The notes: generated from the sequence alone by a model not told the origin. A stretch of DNA of 64,000 nucleotides from Caballeronia mineralivorans PML1(12) (GCF_001028175.1 NZ_AEJF01000173.1:62001-126000); one strand, 5' to 3'. Counted from the stretch's first letter, positions 1 through 10,308 are shown. Numbers and translations: made by a program.

Positions 1-151
1 CCTGGCGATGTCTGGCCGACGGTGGACGGGGCTTGGTGGACGTGATGGGCGGCGGGGTATCGGCGGGATTTTCGGGTCTTGTCTATACCGGCGGCGGCCC
101 AATCTGTATCGAAAGACATACCAGAAGAAGGTTCAGAAGAGGAGATGCCCC

Positions 152-655
152 ATGGTTGTAGCCGTTTATCCCGGAACGTTCGACCCGCTCACGCGCGGTC
201 ACGAAGACCTCGTGCGACGTGCATCGAGTATTTTCGATACGCTTGTGGTTGGCGTGGCTGATAGCCGGAACAAGAAGCCGTTCTTCAGTCTGGCGGAACG
301 GCTGGATATAGCCCACGACGTGCTTGGCCACTATCCGAACGTGCAGGTGATGAGTTTCAAGGGGCTGCTGAAGGATTTCGTGCGCAAGAACAACGCGCGC
401 GTGATCGTGCGGGGTTTGCGTGCCGTCTCCGACTTCGAATACGAATTCCAGATGGCGGGTATGAACCGTTATTTACTGCCCGACGTCGAAACGATGTTCA
501 TGACGCCGTCGGATCAATATCAATTCATCTCGGGCACGATCGTGCGCGAGATCGCGCAGCTCGGCGGCGATGTCAGCAAGTTTGTTTTCCCCTCGGTGGA
601 AAAGCGCTTGCAGGACAAAGTCGGTCCGATTGCGCCGGACCCCGCGGTGCCGTGA
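152..655 (+). CDS. coaD: Phosphopantetheine adenylyltransferase
   Basis: Catalyses transfer of AMP from ATP to 4'-phosphopantetheine to give dephospho-CoA, the penultimate step of coenzyme A synthesis in the cytosol. The 167-residue product has the nucleotidyltransferase signature TFDPLTRGH near residues 9-17 (the TxGH ATP-binding motif), the [12 protein letters not shown] stretch, and the C-terminal ISGTIVRE motif; length is typical. I start it at ATG 152 because GAGGAG at 139-144 is a well-spaced ribosome binding site and the protein then begins directly with the first beta strand. The reading frame stays open upstream to position 8, but that arginine-rich extension has no family counterpart. 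The 1-151 region is otherwise unassigned; I could not confirm an rsmD tail there. Confidence 0.96.
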   Translation: MVVAVYPGTFDPLTRGHEDLVRRASSIFDTLVVGVADSRNKKPFFSLAERLDIAHDVLGHYPNVQVMSFKGLLKDFVRKNNARVIVRGLRAVSDFEYEFQMAGMNRYLLPDVETMFMTPSDQYQFISGTIVREIAQLGGDVSKFVFPSVEKRLQDKVGPIAPDPAVP

Positions 656-750
656 GCGCTTGAGCGTTCACTCATGTGCTCACCAAGCGCGCTCATTGAG
701 AGCGCGCGGGCACCGAAAAAGCCGGCAGAGATGCCGGACGAAGAGAGTAA

Positions 751-1011
<261 letters not shown>

Positions 1012-1028
1012 TTTAAACGTCAAGCTAT

Positions 1029-1046
1029 AAGCGCCCTTGGGCGTTT
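1029..1046. terminator. Short hairpin between convergent ferredoxin gene and hisC
   Basis: AAGCGCC and GGCGTTT arms flank a CTTG tetraloop in the 34-bp gap between two convergent genes. The short T run on each side would suit a weak bidirectional terminator. No termination data are available. Confidence 0.4.
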
Positions 1047-2110
1047 CACAGCACCGCGCGCAACGCCGCTAGCAAGGCATCACACTCGGCATCGGTGCCA
1101 ATCGTGATGCGCAGATGCTGATCGATTCGCGGCAGCTTGAAATGCCGCACGAAAATCTCCTTCTCCTTCAAGCGCGCGGCGAGCGTGGCGGCATCGTGTT
1201 CCGGATGGCGCGCGAATACGAAGTTCGCTGCCGACGGCACCACGTCAAAGCCCAACGTCTGCAACTCCACCGTCAGCCGTTCGCGGCTTGCCATTACCTT
1301 CGTACAGGTTTCGCGAAACCAGTCGTCGTCTTCGACGGCCGCGATTGCCGCCACTTGCGCCAGCCGGTCGAGCGGATAGGAGTTGAAGCTGTCTTTCACG
1401 CGCGTGAGCGCCTCGATCAGCGCTTCATGCCCCAACGCAAACCCCACACGCATCCCCGCCAGCGAACGCGCCTTCGATAACGTCTGCACGACCAGCAAAT
1501 TCGGATTTTCATCGATAAGCGTCACCGCTGATTCCGCGCCGAAATCCACATACGCTTCATCGATCACCACAACCGAATCCGGATTCGCCGCGAGCAGTAC
1601 CTTGATCTCGGCGAGCGGCAACGCGCGGCCTGTCGGCGCGTTCGGATTCGGCAGCAGCACGCCGCCATTGGGTGCGCGATAGTCGTCTACATCGATACCG
1701 AAATCCGCATTAAGCGGCACTGCGTCGAACGCTACGCCGTACAACTGCGCGTACACGGGATAAAAGCTGTAGGTGATATCGGGGAAACGAATTGGCTTGT
1801 CGTGCTTGAGCAGTGCCTGGAACGTGTGTGCGAGGACTTCGTCCGACCCATTGCCCACGAACACTTGCTCCACGCGCAGCCCATGATGTTGCGCGATGGT
1901 CGTGCGTAAAGCATGCGCTGTCGGATCCGGATACTTGCGCAGCGAATCGCCCTCCTCGCCGAGTTCGCGCCGGATCGCATCGACTACCCGCGGCGACGGC
2001 GCATAGGGGTTTTCGTTCGTATTGAGCTTCACGGGACGCGCGAGCGCGGGTTGTTCACCCGGCACATACGGCGTCAACTTATTAACGATGTCGCTCCAGA
2101 AACGGCTCAC
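1046..2110 (-). CDS. hisC: Histidinol-phosphate aminotransferase
   Basis: PLP-dependent class I/II aminotransferase of 354 residues that converts imidazole-acetol phosphate and glutamate to histidinol phosphate. Visible signatures are the substrate-region [13 protein letters not shown] near the N terminus, [10 protein letters not shown] around the PLP-binding aspartate/tyrosine, and the Schiff-base lysine in [16 protein letters not shown]. It is not beside other histidine genes. In Burkholderiaceae a second copy usually sits in the main his operon, so this is probably one of two paralogues (inference), and a role in another aminotransfer reaction cannot be excluded. It follows pth by 46 bp on the same strand and could be co-transcribed with it. 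Confidence 0.9.
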   Translation of the reverse strand: MSRFWSDIVNKLTPYVPGEQPALARPVKLNTNENPYAPSPRVVDAIRRELGEEGDSLRKYPDPTAHALRTTIAQHHGLRVEQVFVGNGSDEVLAHTFQALLKHDKPIRFPDITYSFYPVYAQLYGVAFDAVPLNADFGIDVDDYRAPNGGVLLPNPNAPTGRALPLAEIKVLLAANPDSVVVIDEAYVDFGAESAVTLIDENPNLLVVQTLSKARSLAGMRVGFALGHEALIEALTRVKDSFNSYPLDRLAQVAAIAAVEDDDWFRETCTKVMASRERLTVELQTLGFDVVPSAANFVFARHPEHDAATLAARLKEKEIFVRHFKLPRIDQHLRITIGTDAECDALLAALRAVL

Positions 2111-2156
2111 GTGTTGCTCCTTGTTTATCCAGCAGATTCACCGCCGCGCGCCGCGT

Positions 2157-2759
2157 TCAGCCGTTGCGATGCAGGTTCATCATCGCTCGCTCCATCTCGT
2201 CGTTGATCGCGAACGGCATCACGGCCAGCGCGCGTTCGATCGATGCATCGATCACGTCCTGCTCCTCGCGCCGCGGCGGTTTCAGCACAAAATTGGCTAC
2301 ATCCGGTTTCGCACCTGCGCGCGCGCCCTCGGGAATCAGATCACGCGGATGCCCGATGCCGATCCGCAACCGCCAATACTGTTGCACCGACAAATGCGCC
2401 GTAATGTCCTTCAGGCCGTTGTGACCACCGCTGCCGCCACCGAGCTTCAGCTTCACCGTACCAGGCGGCAAATCGAGTTCATCGTGCGCGACGAGAATCT
2501 CGTCCGGCAGGATCTTGAAGAACTGCGCAACGGCCACCACCGACTGACCCGATCGATTCATGAAGGTCTGTGGCTCGAGCAGATGAACCTCTTGACCATT
2601 GAGCCGGGCGCGTCCGTAGTGGCCGTGAAACCGGCGTTCATCACGTAGCGATGCACCCGCGTCGCGCGCCAGTTGATCGACGAACCAGAAGCCGGCGTTG
2701 TGACGCGTCGCGGTGTATTCGGCGCCCGGATTGCCGAGCCCGACGATCAGTTTGATCAT
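2157..2759 (-). CDS. pth: Peptidyl-tRNA hydrolase
   Basis: Releases peptides from peptidyl-tRNA that dropped off stalled ribosomes, recycling tRNA. The 200-residue protein begins [12 protein letters not shown] and carries the catalytic His20 in TATRHNAGF, the TFMNRSG motif, the catalytic aspartate in DELDLPPG, and [10 protein letters not shown]. The start at 2759 is set by homology to the family N terminus; the frame remains open upstream to 2888 but that part would run back into the rplY terminator hairpin (2852-2885). Because that terminator lies just upstream, pth probably has its own promoter between about 2760 and 2850, or depends on readthrough. Confidence 0.95.
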   Translation of the reverse strand: MIKLIVGLGNPGAEYTATRHNAGFWFVDQLARDAGASLRDERRFHGHYGRARLNGQEVHLLEPQTFMNRSGQSVVAVAQFFKILPDEILVAHDELDLPPGTVKLKLGGGSGGHNGLKDITAHLSVQQYWRLRIGIGHPRDLIPEGARAGAKPDVANFVLKPPRREEQDVIDASIERALAVMPFAINDEMERAMMNLHRNG

Positions 2760-2851
2760 GTTCAATCTTGGCGGCGTAGCGGCCCGTGGTTGCTCACAGC
2801 GCAACGACAGCACAACAACACAGGACACATCAACCGCACCAGAAAAAGGCC

Positions 2852-2885
2852 AAAAAAAACCCGCCGGAGCAGAGCAACGGCGGGT
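2852..2885 (-). terminator. Intrinsic terminator of rplY
   Basis: The arms ACCCGCCG (2859-2866) and CGGCGGGT (2878-2885) pair perfectly over 8 bp with an 11-nt loop, and are followed on the minus strand by an uninterrupted run of T (A run at 2852-2859 on the plus strand). Classical Rho-independent layout 62 bp after the rplY stop. Confidence 0.85.
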
Positions 2886-2946
2886 CACTTTGTCCGCTCT
2901 TCTGGGCGGACCCGAGCGGACTCAAGCGGACAGGCTTCAGCCAGAC

Positions 2947-3579
2947 TTATGCAGCCGGCTTGTCGCCTTCGCTCGGAGCAGCAGCGCCACCCGAAGCTGC
3001 TTCGTCGGACACGACGGCAGCCGGGATGGTCGCCGAAGCGATCACCGGGTTTTCTGCGTCGAGGTGAGCGACCAGCGCTACGCCCTTCGGCAAAACGATG
3101 TCCTTCACGTGCAGTGCGTGACCGGCTTCAATCTTCGCCAGATCGAGCTCGACGAATTCCGGCAGATCGGCCGGAAGGCATTCGATTTCGACTTCGTTCA
3201 GAACGTGCGAGATCACCGCGCCACCAATCTTCACAGCCGGATTCGTTTCTTGATTCATGAAGTGCACCGGCACCTTGGTGTGCAGTTTCTTCTTCGAATC
3301 GACACGTTGGAAGTCAACGTGCAGAACCATTTGCTTGAACGGATGGTATTGCACGTCGCGCAGCAGAACCTGTTGCGACTTGCCGGCGATTTCCAGGTCG
3401 AGAATCGACGAATGGAACACTTCTTTCTTCAGCGCGTGCCAAAGTGCGTTGTGATCGAGCTCAACAGCTTGAGCTTCAGCATTTGCGCCATATACGATGC
3501 CCGGGGTCTTGCCCGAGTTACGCAGGCGGCGGCTCGCACCCGTACCTTGCAGATTGCGCTCAAAAGCGACTACTTTCAT
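2947..3579 (-). CDS. rplY: 50S ribosomal protein L25/general stress protein Ctc
   Basis: Binds 5S rRNA in the large ribosomal subunit. The 210-residue product is the long (CTC/TL5) form: an N-terminal L25 domain (about residues 1-95, beginning [20 protein letters not shown]) followed by the C-terminal beta domain, ending in an alanine-rich tail. The rplY-pth order directly downstream of prs is widespread in beta-proteobacteria. It lies 153 bp downstream of prs, with hairpins in the gap, and is followed by a strong terminator. Confidence 0.96.
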   Translation of the reverse strand: MKVVAFERNLQGTGASRRLRNSGKTPGIVYGANAEAQAVELDHNALWHALKKEVFHSSILDLEIAGKSQQVLLRDVQYHPFKQMVLHVDFQRVDSKKKLHTKVPVHFMNQETNPAVKIGGAVISHVLNEVEIECLPADLPEFVELDLAKIEAGHALHVKDIVLPKGVALVAHLDAENPVIASATIPAAVVSDEAASGGAAAPSEGDKPAA

Positions 3580-3615
3580 GATTCAACTCCATAATCTGCC
3601 CGCGACCAGGCAGTG

Positions 3616-3682
3616 AAAACGGGGCTGTCCGCAACAGCGTTCAGCCCCAGAGCAGCGGTTCAGGCCTTCGTTCGCCTGAACC
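3616..3682 (-). terminator. Two hairpins after prs, probable terminator region
   Basis: On the minus strand, downstream of prs, come first GGTTCAGGC/GCCTGAACC (9 bp, 3657-3682) and then GGGGCTG/CAGCCCC (7 bp, 3621-3648), the latter followed by a short T run (A bases at 3616-3619 on the plus strand). The second is terminator-like; the first lacks a T tract and could stabilise the mRNA end. Confidence 0.5.
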
Positions 3683-3732
3683 GATTACGCAGTGTTGCAG
3701 AGTTTTGAACCTCCGCTAAACCGCTAATACTT

Positions 3733-4686
3733 TCAACCTTCTGCGAACAGCGACATCACCGAGTCGCCGCGCCGGATACGCGAGAACGTCTCGGCCAGCA
3801 ATCCCGCGCTCGACAGCACGCGCACCTTCGTACATGCGCGCGCTTCGTCAGAGAGGGGAATGGTGTCGGTGACGACGAGTTCGTCGAGTTCCGACGCCGC
3901 AATCCGCTCGCCTGCGCCACCGGACAAAACCGGGTGCGTGGCATACGCGAACACTTTCGTCGCGCCGCGTTGCTTCAAAACCTGTGCTGCCTTGCAGAGC
4001 GTGCCTGCGGTGTCGACCATGTCGTCCATGATCACGCACGTGCGGCCTTCCACTTCACCGATGATGTTCATCACTTCAGCGACGTTCGCCTTCGGGCGAC
4101 GCTTGTCGATGATCGCGAGATCGGTGTTCAGTTGCTTCGCCAAGGCCCGGGCGCGGATCACACCGCCCACATCCGGCGACACCACGAGCAGGTTCTCGTA
4201 GTTCTGCTTGCGCAGATCGCCGAGCAAGACAGGCGTGGCGTAGATGTTGTCGACCGGGATGTCGAAGAAACCTTGAATCTGGTCGGCGTGAAGATCCATC
4301 GTGATGACACGATCCACACCGGCAATTTCCAGCATGTTCGCCACGACTTTCGCCGAGATGGCGACGCGGGCCGAACGTGGCCGGCGATCCTGGCGGGCAT
4401 AACCGAAGTACGGGATGGCTGCTGTGATCCGGCCAGCGGATGCGCGCTTGAGCGCATCGACCATGATCATGAGTTCCATCAGCGTGTCATTGGTCGGTGC
4501 ACAGGTGGACTGCAGCACGAACACGTCCTTGCCCCGCACGTTTTCCTGGATCTCGACCATGATTTCGCCGTCGGAGAAACGGCTGACCATTGCCTTGCCA
4601 AGTGGGATTCCAAGGATTTTGACGACTTCCTGTGCAAGCGCGGGATTCGCGTTGCCAGTGAATACCATCAGGCCGTCACTGCTCAT
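3733..4686 (-). CDS. prs: Ribose-phosphate pyrophosphokinase
   Basis: Makes PRPP from ribose 5-phosphate and ATP for purine, pyrimidine, histidine, tryptophan and NAD synthesis. The 317-residue protein has the N-terminal [15 protein letters not shown] segment, the [14 protein letters not shown] region, the flexible-loop sequence [11 protein letters not shown] and the PRPP-binding motif [13 protein letters not shown]. The start is ATG 4686; the longer open frame to 4776 would read through the tRNA-Gln gene and is spurious. The gene begins 48 bp after the 3' end of that tRNA with no terminator between them, so a joint primary transcript is likely. Confidence 0.97.
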   Translation of the reverse strand: MSSDGLMVFTGNANPALAQEVVKILGIPLGKAMVSRFSDGEIMVEIQENVRGKDVFVLQSTCAPTNDTLMELMIMVDALKRASAGRITAAIPYFGYARQDRRPRSARVAISAKVVANMLEIAGVDRVITMDLHADQIQGFFDIPVDNIYATPVLLGDLRKQNYENLLVVSPDVGGVIRARALAKQLNTDLAIIDKRRPKANVAEVMNIIGEVEGRTCVIMDDMVDTAGTLCKAAQVLKQRGATKVFAYATHPVLSGGAGERIAASELDELVVTDTIPLSDEARACTKVRVLSSAGLLAETFSRIRRGDSVMSLFAEG

Positions 4687-4733
4687 CGTGCACCTGTTCT
4701 GGCTGGAGGCGAGAGGAAAAACGCGAGAAATTT

Positions 4734-4810
4734 TGGCAGGGGAAGAAGGATTCGAACCTTCGCATGCTGGAATCAAAATCCAGTGCCTTAACCAGCTTGG
4801 CGACTCCCCT
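4734..4810 (-). tRNA. tRNA-Gln (anticodon UUG)
   Basis: A complete 77-nt cloverleaf on the minus strand. Acceptor arms AGGGGAG and TTCCCCT pair (last pair G-U), discriminator G is followed by an encoded CCA (plus-strand TGG at 4734-4736). The anticodon stem CTGGA/TCCAG encloses loop TTTTGAT, giving anticodon TTG, which reads CAA/CAG. The T arm is GAAGG-TTCGAAT-CCTTC. It sits between ispE and prs on the same strand, the usual beta-proteobacterial position. Confidence 0.97.
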
Positions 4811-4865
4811 ACACTAACTTTGAGTCCTGCCGGGTAGCGTAGGACAAACCCGGCAAAACGAAACT

Positions 4866-5786
4866 TTACGACGCGAAAGCAAAGAGAGGATGCGAATCCA
4901 GGCTTTCGGTCACTGTGCTCTTCCAGCTTGCCGGGAGTTTGGCTTGCGCCATCTCAGCTTCGGCCTTGCTACGAAAAGCGGCAAACACGCTCGCCCCAGA
5001 TCCGGTCATTCGCGCAGGTGAAAGATCCGAAAACCACTCCAACACCTGAGCTACTTCCGCGTACTTCTCAACCACAACTGCCTGCATGTCATTTCGGCCA
5101 AAACTATCAGGCCAATCTGCGTCAGAACTATGTTGTGCAAGGAAGTCCGTTATTGTGAGGACTTTTGAGTCCCTTGTCAACGCTTTCTCTGAAAAAATCG
5201 CGGCAGTTGGGACATGCACCGCAGGACTCACCACGAGGAAAAACCGTTTCGGTAGATCGACGGCTTGCAGCGTTTCACCGACACCTTCCGCAAAAGCATT
5301 GTGCCCGAAGATAAAAAACGGCACATCGGCGCCGAGTTTCAACGCCAGATCCTGCAACGCTTCTCGCGACAAATCCACGCCCCACAAGCGATTCAGGACG
5401 AGCAACGTGGTCGCGGCGTCAGAACTGCCGCCGCCGAGACCGGCGCCCATGGGCAGTATTTTATCAATTTCTATGTTTACGCCAAGAGGGCTGCCCGTTG
5501 TCGACTGCAGCAGACGCGCAGCACGTACAACAAGGTCATCCGCTTCAGATACGCCCGGCACATCGGTTTTACGTGCGATGACGCCATCGTCGCGACGGGT
5601 GAAGTGCAGCAGATCGCCCCAGTCGAGCAACTGGAACACCGTCTGCAACGCGTGATAGCCATCTGGCCGACGGCCCGTGATGTGCAAAAACAGATTGAGC
5701 TTGGCCGGCGCGAGGCAATTGCGCAGGGACGCATCGGCCAGCGGGCGCGATGAGCCCCGCGATGAACCCGGTAAAGGTGACGGCAT
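4866..5786 (-). CDS. ispE: 4-diphosphocytidyl-2-C-methyl-D-erythritol kinase
   Basis: Phosphorylates CDP-methylerythritol in the MEP pathway of isoprenoid precursor synthesis, supplying among others the ubiquinone side chain and undecaprenyl phosphate. The 306-residue GHMP-kinase family protein has the substrate motif [19 protein letters not shown] near residues 28-46 and the ATP-binding loop [15 protein letters not shown]. The first ~20 residues are serine/proline-rich and poorly conserved, so the true start may be slightly downstream. It lies 17 bp after lolB, consistent with an operon TPR-lolB-ispE-(tRNA-Gln)-prs. Confidence 0.95.
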   Translation of the reverse strand: MPSPLPGSSRGSSRPLADASLRNCLAPAKLNLFLHITGRRPDGYHALQTVFQLLDWGDLLHFTRRDDGVIARKTDVPGVSEADDLVVRAARLLQSTTGSPLGVNIEIDKILPMGAGLGGGSSDAATTLLVLNRLWGVDLSREALQDLALKLGADVPFFIFGHNAFAEGVGETLQAVDLPKRFFLVVSPAVHVPTAAIFSEKALTRDSKVLTITDFLAQHSSDADWPDSFGRNDMQAVVVEKYAEVAQVLEWFSDLSPARMTGSGASVFAAFRSKAEAEMAQAKLPASWKSTVTESLDSHPLFAFAS

Positions 5787-5803
5787 GCTGTTGAGCTAAA
5801 ACG

Positions 5804-6439
5804 TTACTGGTCGAGGACGAGCTTGATGTCGAGCGGCGGTTCGTCGCGCGACAGATTCAGGCGCTTCACGCCGGTTGCAGGCGCGTCGGCGTAGGCCAGA
5901 TAGTCGACGGTCCAGCCATCCTGCTTGATTTCCTTCAGGCGGCCGTTTTCAGACGACGAATCCATCGTTGTGCGCGCCCGCGAGGTCGGCGCTGGCGAGG
6001 GTTGCAGCCAGTACCGCAAGCCTTCCACCGGCAGCGCAAAACCCAGCGTGTTGCTCATCAGTTGGGAGACGTTATCGGCGGTCTGCGGCTCGCGGTTCGG
6101 CAATTCCAAGGTAGCCGAAGACGGCGAGGACGTCACGATAGCCAGTGTCTGCCCAAGCGGATTGCGCAATTGCAGCGTGACAGTGTCCCCGGTTTCCTGC
6201 CAGTCGAAGTTACCGTATGCGTTGCGCTGCTGGCCGTTCTGGTCGTTGTACTGGACAGAAAAACGGCCGTGATACGCGCGGGTGGTTTGCGCGGTGATCG
6301 CGGTCGCTGCATTCGATGTAGTCGGCACCCGCGGTTTGATCGCACACCCCGACACCACCACCACACCCGCTGCCATCAGCGCCAGCGCGCCACGACGCGC
6401 GCGCTGACTCCCCATGAAATTCGTAGCAATCAAGTTCAA
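5804..6439 (-). CDS. lolB: Outer-membrane lipoprotein receptor LolB
   Basis: Accepts lipoproteins from the periplasmic carrier LolA and inserts them into the outer membrane; LolB is itself a lipoprotein. A basic N terminus (SQRARRG), a hydrophobic stretch and a lipobox ending VVSGC are visible, and the LolB fold region follows. The frame shown begins with TTG at 6439, which has AGGTGA seven bases upstream and overlaps the stop of the preceding TPR gene; an ATG at 6415 (MGSQRARRG) would give a more typical signal peptide but has no clear ribosome binding site. Either way about 203-211 residues. Confidence 0.9.
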   Translation of the reverse strand: MNLIATNFMGSQRARRGALALMAAGVVVVSGCAIKPRVPTTSNAATAITAQTTRAYHGRFSVQYNDQNGQQRNAYGNFDWQETGDTVTLQLRNPLGQTLAIVTSSPSSATLELPNREPQTADNVSQLMSNTLGFALPVEGLRYWLQPSPAPTSRARTTMDSSSENGRLKEIKQDGWTVDYLAYADAPATGVKRLNLSRDEPPLDIKLVLDQ

Positions 6440-8304
6440 AGGTCGTTCACCTGGAATCGTTTGAGCGTCTTCAAAAGTGTGTCATTGCCGGGTTCGAGCT
6501 TTTGCGCCTGACGCCATGTATTGCGCGCCTGGTCCTGCTGTCCCGACTTCCACTGCACTTCGCCGAGATGTGCGCCAATTTCGGCGTTCGGCTGCAGGTC
6601 GTAGGCCTTCTTCAGGATGCTCGCGGCTTCGGTCGCATTGCCCAGCCGATACTTTGCCCAGCCGAGACTGTCCATGATGAACGCGTCGTTTGGCGCAAGC
6701 GACACCGCCTTCTCGATCAGCTTCTCCGCCTCATCCAGGCGCTCGTTGCGATCGACGAGCGAATAGCCGAGCGCGTTATACGCTTGCGCATTGTCCGGCT
6801 GCTCTTTCATCAGCTTGCGCAGTTGCGCTTCCATCGTGTCGTAATGGCCATTCTTCTCGGCGGCCATGGCGTAGTCGTAGGCGATATCGGGATCATCAGG
6901 GAATGCAGTCGATGCCTTCGACAAAGCCGTTTCCGCTTCCGGATACCGTTGCGCCTGGAACAGCAACGCGGCGTCCGTGCGCGCGAGCAGCGCCAGATCG
7001 CGGGGATCGGATGTCTGCAGGCTGCCCAGCAACGCACGCGCTTCGTCGACTTTGCCGTGCGAGGCGAGGATTTGCGCGCGCGTGACTTGTGCCGGCAAAT
7101 ACTGTTGGCTCGAACGCGGAATCTTGTCGAGCCACTGGTTCGCGGCAACGTCGTCTTTTTTCTCCAGCGATAACTGCGCGAGATAGATGTACGCCTGGCC
7201 CGGGTCCGCGCCCGGCGTGCTCTCAGCGGCCGCTGCGTATTGCTTGAGATAGTCCTGCGCCTTGTCCGGTTGTTTCTTCTGAATATTGATCAACGCGAGC
7301 GCCATGAGCGGCGTCAAATCTTTCGCGTCGTTCTTGCGCATGATTTCGAACTGCTTCTGGGCGTCGTCGAGACGATCCGCCGATAGATACAGTTGCGCCA
7401 GCGCAAGCCGCGCGTCGTGCGATTTCGGATTCTTGTCGAGGTACTTCTCGAACGAAGCGATACCCTCGTTGCGTTCGTTCGGCCCCATGCGTGCGAGTGT
7501 CAACGCGGCAGGCAGATAGTCGGGCTTCAGTTGCAGCGCCTTTTCAAGCGACGCCTTCGCGCCCGGCAGGTCGTCGGCGGCAATTTCTTGCCGGGCGAGC
7601 GCCAGTTGTGTTTCCGGCCGGTCCATGTCGTTCTTGACCAGATCCTTCAGCACATTCAGTCCACCCACGCGATTCGGCCCGCGCGACAGCAGGACCTGCA
7701 GCGAGATGATCGCGTCGCCGCGTTGCTCCGCCGGTACTTTCGCGAGCTCGGTCGTGAGGATCGGCTTGGCGTCGTCGGGCTTGCCGGAGAGGATCAGCAG
7801 CGACGCGCTCAACTGCGCCGCGCGCTCCGAGTTCGGCGAGAATTGCTGCCAAAGCTGGACGGCCGTCAGTGCGTCGTTGGGACTTTGTGCGGCAATTGCA
7901 ATCTCGGTCGCGCGCTGGGCAAAACGCGGATCGTGCGTGTCGCGGGCGAGGGCGAGATAGGTCTGATACGCCGGCGCAGCCTGATTGCGTTGCAACGCGA
8001 CTTCGGCCGCGAGCACTTGGAACACGATCTGGCTGGACGCTGCGACGTTCGGCAAGTCCTGCGTTTCCTTGCCCGTCGGCGGCGCGGTGATCAGGTCCGC
8101 CGCGCTGATGGCCGCCTGATCGTCGTCCGGCGTGGGAAGTTGCGCGGGGCTCTGCGCGTAGGCAGGCGCGAGCGCGAACGCAGCCACCGCGAACGCAACT
8201 GCGGCCGCGAGCTTGCTCGGGTAGACCGGCTTACCGCGTGTAGCGCTCGTTTGAACGGTCGCTGCACGCTGCTTCGAAAACAACTTTACGAAGGACAAGT
8301 TCAT
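6436..8304 (-). CDS. Tetratricopeptide repeat protein, exported
   Basis: A 622-residue protein with an N-terminal hydrophobic segment (VAAAFAVAAFALAPAYAQSP, ending in an AYA|Q-like signal peptidase site) followed by TPR-type helical repeats over most of its length, for example the NAQAYNALGYSLVDRNERLD and NDAFIMDSLGWAKYRLGNAT units near the C terminus. TPR arrays bind protein partners; location in the periplasm or outer membrane is inferred from the signal sequence and the coupled lolB. A TPR gene immediately ahead of lolB-ispE is conserved in Burkholderiaceae. No enzyme function can be assigned. Confidence 0.88.
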   Translation of the reverse strand: MNLSFVKLFSKQRAATVQTSATRGKPVYPSKLAAAVAFAVAAFALAPAYAQSPAQLPTPDDDQAAISAADLITAPPTGKETQDLPNVAASSQIVFQVLAAEVALQRNQAAPAYQTYLALARDTHDPRFAQRATEIAIAAQSPNDALTAVQLWQQFSPNSERAAQLSASLLILSGKPDDAKPILTTELAKVPAEQRGDAIISLQVLLSRGPNRVGGLNVLKDLVKNDMDRPETQLALARQEIAADDLPGAKASLEKALQLKPDYLPAALTLARMGPNERNEGIASFEKYLDKNPKSHDARLALAQLYLSADRLDDAQKQFEIMRKNDAKDLTPLMALALINIQKKQPDKAQDYLKQYAAAAESTPGADPGQAYIYLAQLSLEKKDDVAANQWLDKIPRSSQQYLPAQVTRAQILASHGKVDEARALLGSLQTSDPRDLALLARTDAALLFQAQRYPEAETALSKASTAFPDDPDIAYDYAMAAEKNGHYDTMEAQLRKLMKEQPDNAQAYNALGYSLVDRNERLDEAEKLIEKAVSLAPNDAFIMDSLGWAKYRLGNATEAASILKKAYDLQPNAEIGAHLGEVQWKSGQQDQARNTWRQAQKLEPGNDTLLKTLKRFQVNDL

Positions 8305-8345
8305 GGAAATCCGATCAATGTTTCAGTCGATTGTAACGCGCTCGC

Positions 8346-8351
8346 TACAAT
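8346..8351 (+). promoter_or_regulatory. Putative -10 element of mutM
   Basis: TACAAT lies 38 bp before the mutM start in the 85-bp divergent gap with the TPR gene. No good -35 is spaced 16-18 bp upstream, so this is tentative. Confidence 0.35.
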
Positions 8352-8389
8352 ACGCGCACATCCCACAGCAAGTTGCAGACCAGTAAAAC

Positions 8390-9220
8390 ATGCCAGAGTT
8401 GCCGGAAGTCGAAGTAACCCGACGCGGGATCGAACCGTTTGTTGCCGGACGCAGGGTGGAGCGCGTCGAGGTCCGCACGCCGGCGCTGCGCTGGCCGATT
8501 CCGCCGCATCTCGCGAAGACCATGAAGGCGCTGAAAATCGAAAAGGTTGAGCGGCGCGGCAAGTATCTGCTGTTCGAAACCTCCGAGGGTTGGCTGATCG
8601 TGCATCTCGGCATGACGGGGACGCTGCGCGTATTGCGCAACGTGCCGCGGCCGCCGGACGCGGCGAAGCATGATCATATAGATCTGATCTTCGACGAATT
8701 CATCCTGCGCTTTCGCGATCCGCGACGCTTTGGTGCTGTGCTCTGGCATTCGCGCGAAGACGGCGACGTGCTCGACCATCCGCTGCTCGCGGGCTTAGGC
8801 GTGGAACCGTTTACTGCTGAGTTTTCCGGCGCGCTGATGTACCGGCAGACGCGGGGGCGCAAGGTGTCGGTGAAGCAGGCGTTGCTTGCGGGCACGATGG
8901 TCGTCGGCGTGGGCAACATTTACGCGTCCGAGAGCCTGTTTCGCGCGGGTATCCGGCCAACGGTCGCCGCCGGGCGCGTCTCGCTCGTGCGCTACGACCT
9001 GCTCGCAGATGCCGTGCGCACGACGCTCGCCGCAGCGATCGAGAAGGGCGGCAGCACGTTGCGAGATTTCGTAGGTAGCAACGGTGAATCGGGCTATTTC
9101 CAGCTCGACTATTTCGTCTATGATCGCGCGGGCCAGCCGTGCCACGTGTGCGGAACGGCCATCAAACAAATCGTGCAGGGCCAGCGATCCACGTACTTTT
9201 GCCCGCGCTGCCAGCGCTAG
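8390..9220 (+). CDS. mutM: Formamidopyrimidine-DNA glycosylase
   Basis: Bifunctional DNA glycosylase/AP lyase that removes 8-oxoguanine and ring-opened purines. The 276-residue protein begins MPELPEVE, which supplies the catalytic N-terminal proline and Glu3 after methionine removal, has the conserved lysine in RRGKYL (55-60), and ends with the C-x2-C-x16-C-x2-C zinc finger (CHVC ... CPRC). It is followed 5 bp later by mutY, which excises the adenine mispaired with 8-oxoguanine, so the two GO-system enzymes are encoded together. Confidence 0.97.
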   Translation: MPELPEVEVTRRGIEPFVAGRRVERVEVRTPALRWPIPPHLAKTMKALKIEKVERRGKYLLFETSEGWLIVHLGMTGTLRVLRNVPRPPDAAKHDHIDLIFDEFILRFRDPRRFGAVLWHSREDGDVLDHPLLAGLGVEPFTAEFSGALMYRQTRGRKVSVKQALLAGTMVVGVGNIYASESLFRAGIRPTVAAGRVSLVRYDLLADAVRTTLAAAIEKGGSTLRDFVGSNGESGYFQLDYFVYDRAGQPCHVCGTAIKQIVQGQRSTYFCPRCQR

Positions 9221-9225
9221 CCGAC

Positions 9226-10284
9226 ATGCTCCAGCTCACCGATTTCTCCACGCGCCTGATCGCGTGGCAACGTGTTCACGGCCGTCACGATCTGCCGTGG
9301 CAAAACACACGCGATGCGTATCGGATCTGGTTGTCCGAAATCATGTTGCAGCAGACGCAGGTATCGACGGTGATTCCGTACTACGCGCGTTTTCTCGACC
9401 GTTTCCCCGATGTGAACGCACTCGCCGCCGCACCGCTTGACGACGTGATGGCGCTATGGGCCGGCCTTGGTTATTACTCGCGCGCGCGAAATCTGCATCG
9501 ATGCGCGTGTGTTGTATCGATGGAGCATGGCGGCGAGTTCCCCCGCAGCGTAGACGAGCTTGCTGAACTGCCGGGTATCGGGCGTTCGACGGCGGCGGCA
9601 ATCGCGTCGTTCGCGTTCGGCGCACGCGCGACAATTCTCGATGGCAACGTGAAGCGTGTGCTTGCGCGCGTGTTTGGCATCGACGGCTTTCCGGGCGAAA
9701 AACGCGTGGAAAACACGATGTGGACGCTGGCCGAATCGCTGCTTCCCGATGCCGCGCACAAGGACGAAGTCACCGCGTACACGCAGGGTTTGATGGATCT
9801 GGGTGCAACGCTGTGCGTGCGCGGCAAGCCGGATTGCGCGCGCTGCCCATTTGCCGCCGATTGCGTGGCGAACATGACTGGACGGCAAAAAGAACTGCCG
9901 GGCGCGCGGCCAAAGAAGACCGTGCCGACACGCAAGACCTGGATGCTGGTTTTGCAGGACGGCAATAGCGTGTTGCTGGAAAAGCGTCCGCCGACAGGCA
10001 TTTGGGGCGGTTTATGGAGCCTGCCCGAAGCCGCCGATGAAAACGCGCTCGCGGCGGTCGCGCATAGCTTCGGCGGCACGGCTGAGCTTCAGCGGCTGAG
10101 CCCGTTCACGCACACGTTCACGCATTTCAAACTGGATATCGAGCCGCGTCTCGGTCGGGCGAACGGCGTGCCCGAAGCCGCCGATAACCAGACCGTGTGG
10201 GCACCGCTAGCGAATATCGACGCGTATGGCGTACCCGCGCCGGTTCGCAAACTCCTCGACGCGCTGCAGGGCTCGTTGATTTGA
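9226..10284 (+). CDS. mutY: A/G-specific adenine DNA glycosylase
   Basis: Removes adenine opposite 8-oxoguanine. In the 352-residue protein Glu38 (SEIMLQQTQ), the helix-hairpin-helix LPGIGRST (115-122), catalytic Asp139 and the [4Fe-4S] ligands C197-x6-C204-x2-C207-x5-C213 are all present. A C-terminal NUDIX-like domain that recognises 8-oxoguanine follows (about 225-350). ATG 9226 is chosen because the longer frame to 9139 overlaps the mutM zinc finger. Spacing of 5 bp to mutM indicates co-transcription. Confidence 0.96.
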   Translation: MLQLTDFSTRLIAWQRVHGRHDLPWQNTRDAYRIWLSEIMLQQTQVSTVIPYYARFLDRFPDVNALAAAPLDDVMALWAGLGYYSRARNLHRCACVVSMEHGGEFPRSVDELAELPGIGRSTAAAIASFAFGARATILDGNVKRVLARVFGIDGFPGEKRVENTMWTLAESLLPDAAHKDEVTAYTQGLMDLGATLCVRGKPDCARCPFAADCVANMTGRQKELPGARPKKTVPTRKTWMLVLQDGNSVLLEKRPPTGIWGGLWSLPEAADENALAAVAHSFGGTAELQRLSPFTHTFTHFKLDIEPRLGRANGVPEAADNQTVWAPLANIDAYGVPAPVRKLLDALQGSLI

Positions 10285-10308
10285 TAAGGGCGCGTTGCTA
10301 AAGCCGCC

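Noticed and set aside
8-151. N-terminal extension of coaD, or the 3' end of an rsmD gene
   Set aside because: The extension is arginine-rich and unlike any CoaD; a good ribosome binding site points to ATG 152. None of the three plus frames at 1-151 shows a recognisable RsmD C terminus, although rsmD often precedes coaD.
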